Shown here piece by piece: positions 9,364 through 17,723 of a stretch of DNA of 54,123 bases; the first letter of the stretch is position 1; every line of letters starts with the position of its first letter. Origin of the DNA: an uncultured Mycoplasmatota bacterium (lineage in GTDB: Bacteria > Bacillota_I > Bacilli_A > RF39 > UBA660); the NCBI GenBank assembly GCA_900547995.1, contig URIY01000004.1:1-54123 (forward strand). The letters run 5' to 3'. The position numbers were made by a program, and so were the translations under genes. Below the pieces are notes generated by a model that was not told the DNA's origin, searched no databases, and worked only from the letters and a program-made list of their open reading frames with translations.

Positions 9364-10534
9364 ACTATTACTAATAACAATATTAATATTTATATCTACT
9401 GGGTGCTACAACTATAGAAAACTTACAAAACTTGCTATCACAAGTGCTATTGGTATTAATAAAACTGATGATGGATATGAGCTAATTATTCAAGTTATTA
9501 ATACACAAAAAACAGGATCGGATTCTAATTCAGCTAGTGATACCCCTAAATTTATCGTATATAAAAAAAAGGGAAGAACAATTCAAGAGGCACTTAGAAA
9601 TATAATTTTAGAATCTCCTCGAAGATTATATGTTAATCATATGGCTTTACTTGTTATTAGTGAAGAGGTAGCAAAAGATGGTTTAAATGATATTATTGAT
9701 TTATTTGCTAGAGATTCAGAATTTAGAAAACAATTTTTAGTACTTGTTAGTAAAGAAAAAGATACATCCGATATTCTTTCTATTTTAACAGCCCTAGAAA
9801 CATTAAACTCTAAGAAGATTAAAGATAGTTTATATACTGATGAAAAATATCTTGGAGTTTCTAATATTGTTAATTTTGAAGACTTACTTAATAGTTATAT
9901 AAATAAACGTATAGATATTGCACTTCCATCTATTAAATTACAAGGTGATAGAGATGAAGGAGAAAAGGATGACAATATCAAAGAATCATCTCCTGAAGCA
10001 AGAGCAATACTTAGTGGACTTGCTGTATTTAAAGATAAAAAACTAGTTGGTTACTTAGACATCAATGATAGTATAAATGTTTCCTATTTAAATAATACTA
10101 TTAATAACACTATATATACATATAAATGTAATGATAATAATTATACCTCAATAGAAATTGTTGATAGTAAAACTAATATAGAAATAGATAAAGAAAAAAA
10201 TGAAATAAAATTTATTATTAATAACAAAGCAAACATTAATGAATTAAATTGTGATATTAATATTCAAAAAACAAAGGAATTAATAAAACTTGAAAATAAT
10301 ATAGAAAAGGATATGAAAAAATCTATTTATACAACTATTGATAAATTGATAAGTGAGTATAATGCTGATATATGTGGCTTTAAAGAGTTAATTTATAAAA
10401 CATATCCTAATTATTATAAAGAATTAGAAAAAAAATATGGTGCTGAAATACTTAAAAATTTAAATTATAAAATAGATGTTAATTTAAAACTAGTTGCCAA
10501 AGGAAATATATTAAAGGAGATTACTAATGAATAA
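9350..10534 (+). CDS. gerAC: Spore germination lipoprotein (Ger(x)C family)
   Basis: 394 aa with a lipoprotein signal ending FISTGC (Cys19), followed by YNYRKLTKLAI, a typical GerAC start in which the Cys is followed by a short polar run and a conserved L..L.I. The rest is the two-domain soluble GerC fold, with RLYVNHMALLVISEEVAKDG and DLFARDSEFRKQ typical of the family. It is expected to be diacylated by Lgt and to lie on the outer face of the spore inner membrane as the receptor C subunit. The start overlaps gerAA by 14 bases with AAAAGGAG upstream, and the end overlaps gerAB by 8 bases. Confidence 0.93.
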   Translation: MKKIRLLLITILIFISTGCYNYRKLTKLAITSAIGINKTDDGYELIIQVINTQKTGSDSNSASDTPKFIVYKKKGRTIQEALRNIILESPRRLYVNHMALLVISEEVAKDGLNDIIDLFARDSEFRKQFLVLVSKEKDTSDILSILTALETLNSKKIKDSLYTDEKYLGVSNIVNFEDLLNSYINKRIDIALPSIKLQGDRDEGEKDDNIKESSPEARAILSGLAVFKDKKLVGYLDINDSINVSYLNNTINNTIYTYKCNDNNYTSIEIVDSKTNIEIDKEKNEIKFIINNKANINELNCDINIQKTKELIKLENNIEKDMKKSIYTTIDKLISEYNADICGFKELIYKTYPNYYKELEKKYGAEILKNLNYKIDVNLKLVAKGNILKEITNE

Positions 10535-11618
10535 AGAGAGATTAAATTGTTTACAATTATTTTCTATATTATTTTTTATTATGGTTGCACCGCTTACAGG
10601 ATTGAGTTTGATAGGTATATTTAAAAAAGCTAATGTTGATGCTTACCTTTGCCCTTTATTTGCTTCATTACTTGGAATTCCTTTAATGCTAATATTTATC
10701 TTTCTATCAAATTATAAACCAGATCTTACTTTAGGCGAGAAAATAATTAGTATTTTTGGAAAAGTATTAGGTAATATTATTAATTATTTATTAATTGTGT
10801 TTATACTACTTTTTTCAGTAACATTATTATTTAATTTATCTGATTTTATTGTTTCTCAGTTTTTACCCGAAACACCCACCTATGTAGTAGCATGTCTTTT
10901 TGCAAGTATTATAATTTATATCAATACAAAAGGCATTGAAACTATAAGCAGAGTTAGTTTAGTTTTATTTGTCATAACTTTTATCTTTTTTATGACTACT
11001 ATATTTGGTTTATATCCTAGTTTAAAAATAGATAATTTTAAACCTTTCTTGGAATATGGATTTAAAAACCCACTTAGTGGATCTCTATACATATTATTTT
11101 TAAACTATTTCCCTATTTTTACACTACTTACTGTTCCTAAAAATCAAATTACAGATAAAAAAAAATATACCAAATGGTTCATAGGTACGTATATTTTCTC
11201 TAGTTTATTTATGTTTGGAATTATATTTATAACTTTAGGTAATCTAGGTATTAATTTATCACAATTATATCAATATCCCGAATATATTGTATTAAAAAGA
11301 ATAAACTTATTTGAATTTCTAGATCGTATAGAAAATTTATTATCTATACAAAGAATTTTAAAAATATATATATCATTATCCTTTTTTACATACTTTATAT
11401 CTAATACTATTAAACCACATAATAAAAGTAAAATTATACCTTTCTTTATCTTAATACCTATGATTATAATTCCACAAATTCAATATGATAATAATACACA
11501 ATTTAATAATTTTATATTAAATTATTCGCCAATATATAGAATTATTTTTATTGTAATTATCTTAATCGTTTTTATAGGAGCATTACTTAAATATATCAAA
11601 AAGAAAAATAAGTATTGA
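10527..11618 (+). CDS. gerAB: Germination receptor permease subunit B (GerAB/spore permease)
   Basis: 363 aa, about ten membrane helices, with the start MNKERLNCLQLFSILFFIM and helices organised as in the amino acid/polyamine/organocation-like spore permease family. Characteristic region: LPETPTYVVACLFASIIIYINTKGIETISR. GerB subunits bind the germinant within the membrane. Binding site AAAGGAG precedes the ATG, and the start overlaps the C-subunit gene. The stop is TGA, which shows that UGA is not read as tryptophan. It ends the three-gene receptor operon at a bidirectional terminator. Confidence 0.93.
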   Translation: MNKERLNCLQLFSILFFIMVAPLTGLSLIGIFKKANVDAYLCPLFASLLGIPLMLIFIFLSNYKPDLTLGEKIISIFGKVLGNIINYLLIVFILLFSVTLLFNLSDFIVSQFLPETPTYVVACLFASIIIYINTKGIETISRVSLVLFVITFIFFMTTIFGLYPSLKIDNFKPFLEYGFKNPLSGSLYILFLNYFPIFTLLTVPKNQITDKKKYTKWFIGTYIFSSLFMFGIIFITLGNLGINLSQLYQYPEYIVLKRINLFEFLDRIENLLSIQRILKIYISLSFFTYFISNTIKPHNKSKIIPFFILIPMIIIPQIQYDNNTQFNNFILNYSPIYRIIFIVIILIVFIGALLKYIKKKNKY

Positions 11619-11642
11619 TAGATTATCTTAATACTTATTTTT
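11604..11642. terminator. Bidirectional intrinsic terminator
   Basis: Thirteen-base perfect inverted repeat AAAAATAAGTATT / AATACTTATTTTT around a 13-base loop, with T runs on both strands. It lies between the convergent gerAB and the tail-anchored hypothetical gene and overlaps the ends of both. Confidence 0.85.
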
Positions 11643-12411
11643 TTAAAAAAGTATATACAAGTACCGCACCAACCACAACAATAGCTACAATAGCAACTAT
11701 TAAAAAGATTCTAAGTAAAACTTTATTAGTTTTGCTTTCTTTTTTATCATCTAATCCTTCTAAATCATCTGTTAAATTTAAACTTTTAGTATAAAAAGAT
11801 TTATCCATATCTTTATCATCATCAATATCTTCTTTAGGTTGTTTTATTTCTTCCTTTAAAATATTTCTAATGGCATCAGAACTCTCTATTATTGTATTAT
11901 TATTTGATTTTAATTCATCAAGTAAATCTAAAGATAATTCTTTATCACCCATTTTATTTAACATACTTGTATTTGTAATAGTTTTAAAAATATCTTCTAT
12001 TTCTTCTTTTTCTTCTGCTTTAGGCTTATTTATTTTTAAATTTTTTAAAATATTATATTCAGTATTTTTTAAACTATGATATGTTGTTTCATCATCTTTT
12101 TTTTCAGCCATTGCTTTATTTAATACATCATTTATATCATAATTTTTTGGAGTATCTTCCTCCATTATTTCTTCTATTTTAGGTGTTTTATCTATTCTTT
12201 TCGTGCGTAACTTTTCTCCATCTTCATATTTACGCATCATTTCTCTTATTTTTTCAATATCAATATTTTCTGTAGCAGGTGTCTTAACAATGCCTTCTAC
12301 ATTTGTATATTCTTTTTCTTCATATATTTCATCATATAGACTGCGATTTCTCTTAGTTCTAGTTACCGTTTTATCACTAGAATCATAATAGCGTTCCATT
12401 CTACTTGGCAT
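11635..12411 (-). CDS. Acidic, tail-anchored hypothetical protein
   Basis: 258 aa from the ATG at 12411 (AATGAGGTGAATAAG upstream; the in-frame ATG at 12420 falls inside that binding site). The N-terminal part is basic (MPSRMERYYDSSDKTVTRTKRN), the middle is a long, charged, probably disordered Lys/Glu/Asp-rich region with short helices (IEKIREMMRKYEDG, DINDVLNKAM), and the C-terminus is a single hydrophobic helix (LLRIFLIVAIVAIVVVGAVL) ending KK. It is therefore likely anchored by its C-terminus with a large cytoplasmic part. No family recognised. It converges with the germination operon, so no shared function is implied. It could be a division or envelope scaffold, but that is only a guess from its layout. 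Confidence 0.75.
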   Translation of the reverse strand: MPSRMERYYDSSDKTVTRTKRNRSLYDEIYEEKEYTNVEGIVKTPATENIDIEKIREMMRKYEDGEKLRTKRIDKTPKIEEIMEEDTPKNYDINDVLNKAMAEKKDDETTYHSLKNTEYNILKNLKINKPKAEEKEEIEDIFKTITNTSMLNKMGDKELSLDLLDELKSNNNTIIESSDAIRNILKEEIKQPKEDIDDDKDMDKSFYTKSLNLTDDLEGLDDKKESKTNKVLLRIFLIVAIVAIVVVGAVLVYTFLKK

Positions 12412-12469
12412 CTTATTCACCTCATTATAAATATAATAACATAAAAGAAAGTGTTTTTAAACTATTTAC

Positions 12470-12498
12470 TTGCAAAATGGTATAAAATTTTTTATAAT
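12470..12498 (+). promoter_or_regulatory. Promoter of the ferredoxin gene
   Basis: TTGCAA (12470-12475), 17-bp spacer, TATAAT (12493-12498), 17 bases before the ATG, with CTGGAGGAAAG between. A vegetative sigma-A-type promoter. Confidence 0.75.
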
Positions 12499-12515
12499 TA
12501 ATCTGGAGGAAAGAT

Positions 12516-12719
12516 ATGAAAAAAATTATTGTTGATAAAAATAAATGTATTGGATGCGGAGCATGTGAAGGTTTTGAACCTGATGTTTTTGAACTAAATG
12601 ATGAAGGATTAGCAGAAGCTATAAAAGAAAACTACGATGAACTTGATAATGAAGTTAAAGAAAATGTTGATGATGCTGCCGCTAACTGTCCTACAAGTGC
12701 TATTAAAGTTAGTGAATAA
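12516..12719 (+). CDS. fer: Single-cluster [4Fe-4S] ferredoxin
   Basis: 67 aa, like the Bacillus-type Fer and related monocluster ferredoxins. Cluster ligands are visible as C11, C14, C17 (KCIGCGACEG) and C58 (ANCPTSAI). The chain is strongly acidic, as expected for an electron carrier. The cluster transfers one electron between redox enzymes; partners are not encoded nearby. The gene has its own promoter (12470-12498) and terminator, so it is monocistronic. Start follows CTGGAGGAAAGAT. Confidence 0.93.
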   Translation: MKKIIVDKNKCIGCGACEGFEPDVFELNDEGLAEAIKENYDELDNEVKENVDDAAANCPTSAIKVSE

Positions 12720-12721
12720 AA

Positions 12722-12757
12722 AGAGCTATAATGAAGTAATCATTATAACTCCTTTTT
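12722..12757. terminator. Bidirectional terminator between ferredoxin and ybaK-like genes
   Basis: Stem GAG.TATAATGA / TCATTATA.CTC with loop AGTAA, flanked by AAAA and TTTTTT, placed between the convergent genes. Confidence 0.75.
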
Positions 12758-13221
12758 TATATACAAATATATTTGTGCTTAAAGTATTCAATAAATCTAA
12801 TTAAATCATCATAATAAATGGATACCGTTTTAGTATTTATAAGTGGATGAATTAAAACATGATTATTTTGTAATTCTTTATCTAAAATAACTGTTACCTT
12901 ATTTTCTTTATCATTCATAATACCAAGTGGTGTAACACTTCCTGGTTTTAATTTTAATATTTCTTCTAAGGTATCAGGGCTTGCAAATGATAAATTTTTA
13001 GCATCAACAATCTTTTCTATTTCTTTTATATTAGCTCGTTTTTTATCTGGAAGAACAACTAAATAAAATTTATTATCTTTATTTTTTAAAAATAGATTTT
13101 TACAGCCTATTCCATCAAGATTTATATTTATTTTGTCCATATCAGAAACAGTATATGCTGCCTCATGTTTTACTTCTTTATATTTTATATTTAACGTATT
13201 TAATATCTCATATAAGTCCAT
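12757..13221 (-). CDS. Prolyl-tRNA deacylase-like YbaK/ProX domain protein
   Basis: 154 aa, a stand-alone YbaK/aaRS-associated editing domain. Features: the substrate-pocket region CKNLFLKNKDNKFYLVVLPDKK, conserved KPGSVTPLGIMND and the C-terminal LIHPLINTKTVSI. ProX/PrdX proteins hydrolyse mischarged Ala-tRNA(Pro), acting as a trans-editing factor in the cytoplasm. The sequence is closer to ProX (PrdX) than to YbaK/EbsC because of the FLKNK..YYLVVL motif. The gene starts six bases after the rluB stop and is probably cotranscribed with rluB. Its stop falls next to a bidirectional terminator. Confidence 0.88.
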   Translation of the reverse strand: MDLYEILNTLNIKYKEVKHEAAYTVSDMDKININLDGIGCKNLFLKNKDNKFYLVVLPDKKRANIKEIEKIVDAKNLSFASPDTLEEILKLKPGSVTPLGIMNDKENKVTVILDKELQNNHVLIHPLINTKTVSIYYDDLIRFIEYFKHKYICI

Positions 13222-13227
13222 ACTAAT

Positions 13228-13944
13228 TTATTTAGAAACCTCGCTATATAAGATCTTAACTTCTTTTGGTGTTAAATTACGATACTCACCAGATGTAAGA
13301 CCTGATAAATTTAAGAAAGAAAAGGTTTCTCTTTTTAATTTAACGACTTCAAATCCAAGAGCTTCAAACATTCTTTTAACTTGATGATTCTTCCCTTCAT
13401 GAATAGTTAATTCAACAATAGAATAATTTGTTTTTTTATCATATTTTTTTAATCTTGCTTTAGCCTTAGCAGTTTTATAACCATCAATATCAACACCATT
13501 ACATAATTGCTTTAATGCTTCTTTATTGACTAAACCTTTTACTTTAGCCACATAAGTTTTTTCTATTTCACTTTTAGGATGTATAAGTTTATTTGTAAGT
13601 TCACCATCATTAGTTAAAAGTAATAAGCCACTTGTATCATAGTCAAGTCTACCAACAGGATATATTCTTTTTTTAGATTTTACAATATCAAGTACCGTTT
13701 TACGATGTTTATCATCACTTGTTGTTGTAACAACGCCACGTGGCTTATAAAGTAAAATATATTCTTTTTCTTCTCTGCCTAGTACATTACCTTCAACTTC
13801 AATGACATCGTTTTCATTAACAAGTGTTCCAAGTTCATATATCGTTTGACCATTTACTTTAATTTTGCCCTTTTGTAAAAGTTCTTCTGCTTTTCTTCTA
13901 GAACAATAACCTCTATTTGCAACAATTTTTTGAATTCGCTCCAT
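13228..13944 (-). CDS. rluB: Ribosomal large subunit pseudouridine synthase B
   Basis: 238 aa. An N-terminal S4 RNA-binding domain (MERIQKIVANRGYCSRRKAEELLQ..IKVNG) is followed by the RsuA/RluB/RluE catalytic domain with the catalytic Asp motif YPVGRLDYDTSGLLLLTNDGEL and EGKNHQVKRMFEALG. The family converts U2605 (E. coli numbering) of 23S rRNA, or a nearby site, to pseudouridine. It sits just downstream of dacB-spmA-spmB, as in Bacillus subtilis. The start follows AGGTGATTTAA. It may be read from the spm transcript or from its own promoter in the 46-bp gap. Confidence 0.93.
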   Translation of the reverse strand: MERIQKIVANRGYCSRRKAEELLQKGKIKVNGQTIYELGTLVNENDVIEVEGNVLGREEKEYILLYKPRGVVTTTSDDKHRKTVLDIVKSKKRIYPVGRLDYDTSGLLLLTNDGELTNKLIHPKSEIEKTYVAKVKGLVNKEALKQLCNGVDIDGYKTAKAKARLKKYDKKTNYSIVELTIHEGKNHQVKRMFEALGFEVVKLKRETFSFLNLSGLTSGEYRNLTPKEVKILYSEVSK

Positions 13945-13990
13945 TTAAATCACCTGTTAAAATTATACCCTAATTATGATTTTTTTTCAA

Positions 13991-14512
13991 TTAAAATAGT
14001 AGATTAACGAGGATAATTGCAGTTACTATACCAATTACGTCGGCAATAAGCCCAACAAATAAAGAATATCTTATTTTTTTTATACCTACACTTCCAAAAT
14101 AAAGAGTAAGGACATAAAGAGTTGTATCTGTCGAACCTTGTATAACGCTTGCCATTCTTCCTATTAAACTATCAGGACCATGTACACTTAAAATATTATT
14201 TAAAATAGCAAGAGCCGAACTACCTGAAATAGGTCGCATTATAGCCATAGGCAAAACATCAAATGGTACCTTTAGAATATTTAGAACAGGTTTTAAAAAT
14301 TGTAGGAAAAAGTTTAAAAAGGAACTATCCAATATAATATTTATAGCAAATATCATCGCAAGCATACAAGGAAACATTGATAATACTATGTCAAAACTTT
14401 GTTTTGCTCCTTCTATAAAATCATCATATACATTTCTTTTCTTTATTAAACCATATAGTAAAACAAATAACACAATAATTGGAAGAATTAAATTACAAAT
14501 AGTTTCAAACAT
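13991..14512 (-). CDS. spmB: Spore maturation protein B
   Basis: 173 aa, four or more membrane helices of the nucleoside-recognition (Gate) domain family. Motifs: FDIVLSMFPCMLAMIFAI, PMAIMRPISGSSALAIL and the conserved GPDSLIGRMASVIQGSTDTTLYVLTLYFGSVGI. In Bacillus, spmA and spmB mutants have poorly dehydrated spore cores; the molecular activity is uncertain. The ATG overlaps the spmA stop, indicating translational coupling. Expected in sporulating mother-cell/forespore membranes. Confidence 0.95.
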   Translation of the reverse strand: MFETICNLILPIIVLFVLLYGLIKKRNVYDDFIEGAKQSFDIVLSMFPCMLAMIFAINIILDSSFLNFFLQFLKPVLNILKVPFDVLPMAIMRPISGSSALAILNNILSVHGPDSLIGRMASVIQGSTDTTLYVLTLYFGSVGIKKIRYSLFVGLIADVIGIVTAIILVNLLF

Positions 14513-15093
14513 TATTTATGACTCCTTTTGGCAATTATCCTATCAATAATAAGAGCAAAGAAAAGAGATATTATTGTTGTTAAAATACATACTAAGACTA
14601 TTTCAGTTGGATTTTTACTACCATATAACATTCTAAGAGATATAACAGTTGTTGGAATAATAGTTACTCCACTAGTATTTATGACTAAAAACGTAATCAT
14701 ACTTCTTGACGCAGTGTCCTTTTTATCATTAATTTCTTGAAGACTATTCATAGCTTTAAGTCCAAATGGAGTTGCGGCATTTCCAAGACCAAACATATTT
14801 GCGACAATATTACTGCATATAAATCCAAGTGATTCATGATTTTTAGGTATATCAGGAAAAATTTTATGCATAATAGGATAAAGTAATTTAGAAAATTTCT
14901 TTAACAATCCCGATTCTTTAGCAATATTCATAATCCCCAGCCATAAGGCCATTACAGGAAAAATTTTTAATATCATATCTAAACTATTTTTACCACTATT
15001 TAATATACTACTGTTTATAACATCAAATTTACCTGTGAATAAACAAAATATAATACCTATTATAATAAAAAAGCCCCATATTTTATTTACCAT
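14512..15093 (-). CDS. spmA: Spore maturation protein A
   Basis: 193 aa, partner of SpmB with the same Gate-type membrane fold: MVNKIWGFFIIIGIIFC, SLDMILKIFPVMALWLGIM, and the conserved LGFICSNIVANMFGLGNAATPFGLKAM. The start overlaps the dacB end by seven bases and the stop overlaps the spmB start. Known role in the family is spore core dehydration and heat resistance. Regulation is expected to be sporulation-specific, but no promoter can be asserted from the sequence. Confidence 0.95.
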   Translation of the reverse strand: MVNKIWGFFIIIGIIFCLFTGKFDVINSSILNSGKNSLDMILKIFPVMALWLGIMNIAKESGLLKKFSKLLYPIMHKIFPDIPKNHESLGFICSNIVANMFGLGNAATPFGLKAMNSLQEINDKKDTASRSMITFLVINTSGVTIIPTTVISLRMLYGSKNPTEIVLVCILTTIISLFFALIIDRIIAKRSHK

Positions 15094-16178
15094 AAATTTT
15101 TAAACCATTTCCCTATTTTTTCAAAAAAAGAAACTTTTGTGGATATCTTTTTTTCTTTAACATATACATCATCTTCATATATTTCTTTATCACCAAGTAA
15201 AACTTTTACTTTACCAACAGGATCATTATCATTAATATTCCTTTTTTGTTCTAATTCGAATTTTAATTTAATATTGTCTTTTTCTGTTTCTAATAATGGA
15301 TATTTAAAATCTTTAGTAATATAAAGTTCTTCGTTCTTATAATATGTATCATCATATATATTAATATTTCCTTTAGATAAAATATTATAACCAACATAGT
15401 TTTCAAAACCGTATTCAAATAAACTTTTATGATCACTAAAATCATTACCATCATTTAATGTTACAACTACTAGGTTTAAATTATCTTTAGATGCTGTTGA
15501 GACAAGGGTTCTTTTCGCAATTTTAGTGAATCCTGTTTTACCACCAGTTGTGTATTTATAACTAGTAAGTAATTTGTTTTTATTCGTCCATGAATATACA
15601 TTTTTATTAGTTGTTAATTTATAATTTTTAGTTTTAACAATATCTCTATAGTCTTTATTTTGCATGGCGTAACTAGTTAAAATAGCCATATCGTAGGCTG
15701 TTGACATATTACCTTTTTCTTCATCTAAACCGCTTGGATTATTAAAAGTCGTATTTTTCATACCGATTTGCTTTGCTTTTTCGTTCATCATCTGAACAAA
15801 ATTATTTACATCACCACCAACATATTTGGCAATGGCAAGAGCAGCATCGTTACCACTTCTGAGCATAAGGCCATATACTAAATCTCTTAAAGTAAGTTCT
15901 TCACCAACTTTTATATATATAGCCGATCCGTATGCTGATAATATTTCATCACCAACAATAACTTTTTCATCTAATTTTCCACTTTCCGTTGCTAGAACAG
16001 CTGTCATAATTTTAGAAATAGATGCAACACTTCGTACTTCATGAATATTTTCTGCATATAAAATACGATTGCTATCGGTATCCATTAATATTGCACATCT
16101 TGCACTTGTGGATATTGCAAAAATTTTAAGTGGAAAACATAAAAATATTAACATAAATAGTTTAAAATGTTTTTTCAT
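15087..16178 (-). CDS. dacB: D-alanyl-D-alanine carboxypeptidase (DacB/DacF type PBP)
   Basis: The start is the ATG at 16178 with AGGTGACAATCAT upstream; the longer frame to 16217 adds residues before the signal peptide. 363 aa. A signal peptide (MKKHFKLFMLIFLCFPLKIFA) precedes the S11 peptidase domain with S53-I-S-K56, S108-G-N110 and K214-T-G216. A C-terminal beta domain and a short amphipathic tail (FFEKIGKWFKNLW) should anchor it to the membrane. DacB trims pentapeptide in spore cortex peptidoglycan, controlling crosslinking; the linkage to spmA-spmB matches the Bacillus dacB operon. By sequence alone DacF-like function is also possible. Confidence 0.93.
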   Translation of the reverse strand: MKKHFKLFMLIFLCFPLKIFAISTSARCAILMDTDSNRILYAENIHEVRSVASISKIMTAVLATESGKLDEKVIVGDEILSAYGSAIYIKVGEELTLRDLVYGLMLRSGNDAALAIAKYVGGDVNNFVQMMNEKAKQIGMKNTTFNNPSGLDEEKGNMSTAYDMAILTSYAMQNKDYRDIVKTKNYKLTTNKNVYSWTNKNKLLTSYKYTTGGKTGFTKIAKRTLVSTASKDNLNLVVVTLNDGNDFSDHKSLFEYGFENYVGYNILSKGNINIYDDTYYKNEELYITKDFKYPLLETEKDNIKLKFELEQKRNINDNDPVGKVKVLLGDKEIYEDDVYVKEKKISTKVSFFEKIGKWFKNLW

Positions 16179-16204
16179 ATGATTGTCACCTATAAAATGA
16201 TATG

Positions 16205-16226
16205 AAAAAAAGGACAAAATATGTCC
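16205..16226 (-). terminator. Intrinsic terminator after the LysM amidase
   Basis: On the minus strand GGACA-TATTT-TGTCC followed by seven T, directly after the amidase stop at 16228. The dacB binding site begins about 15 bases further on, so dacB needs its own promoter inside this short gap or depends on read-through. Confidence 0.8.
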
Positions 16227-16227
16227 C

Positions 16228-17424
16228 TTATGGTATTATTAATTGCTGACCAATAGTTAAAATATCACTAGTTAAGTTATTTAATTTTCTTATTTCATTT
16301 ACAGAAACTCCAAATTCTCTAGATATTTTCCACAAACTATCTCCTGATTTTACTATATATGTTCTTTCAGTTGATGATGGAATTAATAATTTTTGACCTA
16401 TGCTTAATATATCTGATGTTAAATTATTTATAGTTTTTAGTTCATCTACTGTTGTATTAAAACGCTTTGCAATACTATATAAACTATCTCCACTTTGAAC
16501 AGTATAACTATTATCAGTTGTGCCTGTTTGGCTAGGTATATTTAATACTTGGCCTACAGTTAAAATATTATTAGTTAAATTATTGGCTCTCTTTAATTCA
16601 TCTACAGTTACACCATATGTCCTTGCTACACCATATAATGTATCGCCTAATTTTACAGTATAGGTTCCATCTTGTTTTGGCTCATCTATACTTTCTGATG
16701 ATGGTAATAATAATTGTCTTCCTACTGTTAATAAATCACTAGTTAGGCCATTTAATCTTTTAATTTCATTAACAGTTGTATTATACCTTCTTGCAATACC
16801 ATATAAACTATCTCCACTTTGAACAGTATAAAGGATTGTTCCTGATGATGAACCTGGTTTGCTATAAGGTAATCCTTTATAATCAGTTACTGCCTTTACA
16901 ACAGCTTCTGCATATTTTTCATAATTATTTACGACTCTATTTATATCGGCTGCGTCATCTATAAAGCCATATTCAACAATTACCGGTTCTGTTATACCTG
17001 TATCTCTAAATAAGAAATTATAATCTTTAGTTGGATTACTTGGTAATCTTCTTTGGTAATATTTTCTTGTTTTTTGCCCTTCGGATCCTATACCTTCTAA
17101 TATTAGTCTAGCAAATGTGCCATTATTACGAAGGGCATATATGACTTCGGCACCTTCGCCACCTCCTGCATTTATGTGATTAGAAATAACAAGCACATTT
17201 GGATCATTCCCATACGCATCCAAAATCCTTTGTACTCTTGCTTTAGGAGAAATAGTTTCATCCGTAGATCTAATAATTTTTACAGGAATTCCAAGTTCTT
17301 TAAAACGATTATACATATAATTAGAAATTCTTAAATTAATATCTTTTTCTTGATAACCATTACCAATAGCCCCTGGGTCAGTCCCACCATGACCAGCATC
17401 AATAACTATTTTTGTATCATCCAT
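16228..17424 (-). CDS. N-acetylmuramoyl-L-alanine amidase with four LysM repeats
   Basis: 398 aa from the ATG at 17424 (ATAGGTGATTTTA upstream; an earlier ATG at 17433 overlaps the binding site). Residues about 1-180 are an Amidase_3 catalytic domain with the zinc/catalytic pattern DAGHGGTDPGA, ISNHINAGGG and EYGFIDDAAD. Four LysM modules of about 44 residues follow, each with YTV.SGDSLY.IA and N.LT..IL..GQ.L.IP. There is no signal peptide, as in some Bacillus spore-coat or mother-cell amidases, so export may be non-classical or follow mother-cell lysis. It cleaves the MurNAc-L-Ala bond. It lies upstream of dacB-spmA-spmB, which suggests a spore cortex or mother-cell role. Confidence 0.92.
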   Translation of the reverse strand: MDDTKIVIDAGHGGTDPGAIGNGYQEKDINLRISNYMYNRFKELGIPVKIIRSTDETISPKARVQRILDAYGNDPNVLVISNHINAGGGEGAEVIYALRNNGTFARLILEGIGSEGQKTRKYYQRRLPSNPTKDYNFLFRDTGITEPVIVEYGFIDDAADINRVVNNYEKYAEAVVKAVTDYKGLPYSKPGSSSGTILYTVQSGDSLYGIARRYNTTVNEIKRLNGLTSDLLTVGRQLLLPSSESIDEPKQDGTYTVKLGDTLYGVARTYGVTVDELKRANNLTNNILTVGQVLNIPSQTGTTDNSYTVQSGDSLYSIAKRFNTTVDELKTINNLTSDILSIGQKLLIPSSTERTYIVKSGDSLWKISREFGVSVNEIRKLNNLTSDILTIGQQLIIP

Positions 17425-17503
17425 TAAAATCACCTATACTAATATATGAATTTATATGTTGGATGACACTAGAAAATATAATAAATACAAAAATAGAATC
17501 AAT

Positions 17504-17719
17504 CTAATATCTTTTATGATTTAAATCGATTCCAATCAATTGCAACTTAATAATTATTTGATTAATTTCATTATCTTTAAAATTCATATCTTTTAATTTA
17601 TGTCTATTTATTACCCATAGTTCCTCAATTATATTAATACTATTTTCTTTTAATTTTTTAATAATACTATCATCTAAGTTTAATATTTCTATATTTTTCT
17701 TTAATACTTCTCTTTTCAT
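17504..17719 (-). CDS. Small protein resembling the RNA polymerase alpha C-terminal domain
   Basis: 71 aa. Residues about 10-66 follow the helix-hairpin-helix layout of alpha-CTD: IEILNLDDSIIKKLKENSIN aligns without gaps to the I.EL.LS.R..NCLK.AGIN segment, then IIEELW matches TV.EL, and KDMNFKDNEINQIIIKL matches the K.RNLG.KSLEE...KL helix. Such domains bind minor-groove UP elements and transcription factors. The usual GxK of the NLGxKS turn is not kept (NFKDNE), so DNA contacts may differ. It follows carD by four bases and is surely cotranscribed. No family name is known to me; the likeness is by eye and needs structure prediction. Confidence 0.7.
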   Translation of the reverse strand: MKREVLKKNIEILNLDDSIIKKLKENSINIIEELWVINRHKLKDMNFKDNEINQIIIKLQLIGIDLNHKRY

Positions 17720-17723
17720 TTAT

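Noticed and set aside
16228..17424. Three-base-shifted LysM repeats as a separate gene
   Set aside because: The four LysM modules are in frame with the amidase domain and end at one stop; they form a single protein.
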